50,741 nucleotides of DNA, taken from Nitrospinota bacterium. Lineage in GTDB: Bacteria; Nitrospinota_A; UBA7883; JACRGQ01. The position numbers and the translations under genes are program-made. Every line of letters begins with the position of its first letter. The first letter of the stretch is position 1. Of this stretch, positions 50,355 to 50,741 are shown piece after piece. The notes beneath the pieces are model-generated. The model did no database searches. It saw only the letters and a program-made list of their open reading frames with translations, and was not told the DNA's origin. The stretch is taken from assembly GCA_016200345.1 (NCBI GenBank), contig JACQEX010000040.1:1-50741 (forward strand). Direction: 5' to 3'.

Positions 50355-50741
50355 ATGATAGTTTGCAGAACCCCGTTGCGCGTCAGCTTTCTCGGCGGCG
50401 GGAGCGACCTGCCGGTGCATTACCGCCTTTACGGCGGGGCCGTGGTAAGCATGGCGATTACAAAATACGTCTTTGTGTCGGTCAACAAAAAGTTCGACAA
50501 CGGCATAAGGGTCAGCTATTCCCAAACCGAGGAGGTGGAGCGCGTCGGCGACGTAAAGCACCGCCTTGTGCGAGCCGCGCTGGAAAAACTTAAAATCGGT
50601 GGCGGGGTGGAGATTACGTCCGTGGCCGACATCCCATCGCGCGGAACGGGGCTTGGTTCGTCCAGCGCGTTCACCGTCGGCCTTTTGCACGCGCTACATT
50701 GCTACAAGGGGCCGTATCGCTCCAAGGCGGATTTGGCGGCG
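50355..50741 (+). CDS. GHMP-family sugar kinase, HddA-like D-glycero-D-manno-heptose 7-phosphate kinase (cut by window edge)
   Basis: The first 129 residues are visible. The start ATG has GGAGG 9 bases upstream. Motifs are RTPLRVSFLGGGSDLPVHY at the N-terminus and the ATP loop PSRGTGLGSSSAFTVGLLHA near residue 95, both typical of heptose and fucose kinases of the GHMP family. Placement after the guanylyltransferase/phosphatase fusion favours heptose 7-phosphate kinase. The C-terminus lies outside the window. Confidence 0.9.
   Translation, partial: MIVCRTPLRVSFLGGGSDLPVHYRLYGGAVVSMAITKYVFVSVNKKFDNGIRVSYSQTEEVERVGDVKHRLVRAALEKLKIGGGVEITSVADIPSRGTGLGSSSAFTVGLLHALHCYKGPYRSKADLAA

Overview
The window is about 50.7 kb from a Gram-negative bacterium with an anaerobic or facultative, hydrogen-using metabolism. 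The evidence is a membrane-bound uptake [NiFe] hydrogenase with a Tat signal, a large lipoprotein, a GT9 heptosyltransferase and many surface-polysaccharide genes. Base composition is GC-rich over most of the window and visibly more A/T-rich between about 32 and 42 kb. GTG and TTG starts are common. I cannot assign a phylum from sequence alone; an operon joining an Nfn-type transhydrogenase, class I fumarase and a CCG-domain (SdhE-type) succinate dehydrogenase would fit lineages such as Desulfobacterota, Nitrospirota or Nitrospinota.

Region 1 (1-7.7 kb) is a divergent hydrogenase locus. On the minus strand, cytochrome b, small subunit, large subunit and a second paralogous cytochrome b (cut by the window edge) form one unit. 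On the plus strand are hupE (interrupted by an in-frame TAG), hypC, hypD and hypE. Region 2 (7.3-12.3 kb) is signalling: a frameshifted PilZ-like gene, a 622-residue PilZ protein, a NarL-type response regulator and a membrane hybrid histidine kinase whose receiver domain is cut by another in-frame TAG. Region 3 (12.7-16.2 kb) is one 1157-residue lipoprotein made of about nine fibronectin-III-like repeats.

Region 4 (16.4-24.5 kb) is a tightly packed seven-gene plus-strand operon: HEAT-like/NfnA fusion, NfnB, fumarase alpha and beta, SdhA, SdhB and SdhE. It links NAD(P)H/ferredoxin balance to the succinate-fumarate-malate segment of the (possibly reductive) TCA cycle. Region 5 (24.7-31.1 kb) is housekeeping: a STAS protein, gatB, an HDAC-family deacetylase, a macro-domain protein, rpsT, a thioredoxin-like protein, a XerC/D-like recombinase and a J-domain protein. 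It holds three intergenic elements built from inverted short repeats.

Region 6 (31.1-41.6 kb, minus strand) is a sugar or surface-glycan cluster: B12-binding radical SAM protein, class I aminotransferase, acetolactate-synthase-like ThDP enzyme, second B12-binding radical SAM protein, SDR, ColD-like PLP dehydratase with His in place of Lys, Gmm-like Nudix hydrolase and GT9 heptosyltransferase. The set fits synthesis of a branched 3,6-dideoxy sugar on a GDP carrier, which is the most interesting hypothesis here. Region 7 (41.9-50.7 kb, plus strand) continues the glycan theme with two methyltransferase-like proteins, an MsbA-like ABC exporter, GT10 and GT11 fucosyltransferases, an SDR, a fused heptose guanylyltransferase/phosphatase and the start of a heptose kinase (GDP-heptose supply).

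Several reading frames are damaged or start oddly (two in-frame TAGs, one frameshift, three genes without ATG/GTG/TTG starts). TAG is also the normal stop of about ten genes here, so genome-wide TAG recoding is unlikely. Sequencing error and real mutation cannot be separated without reads.
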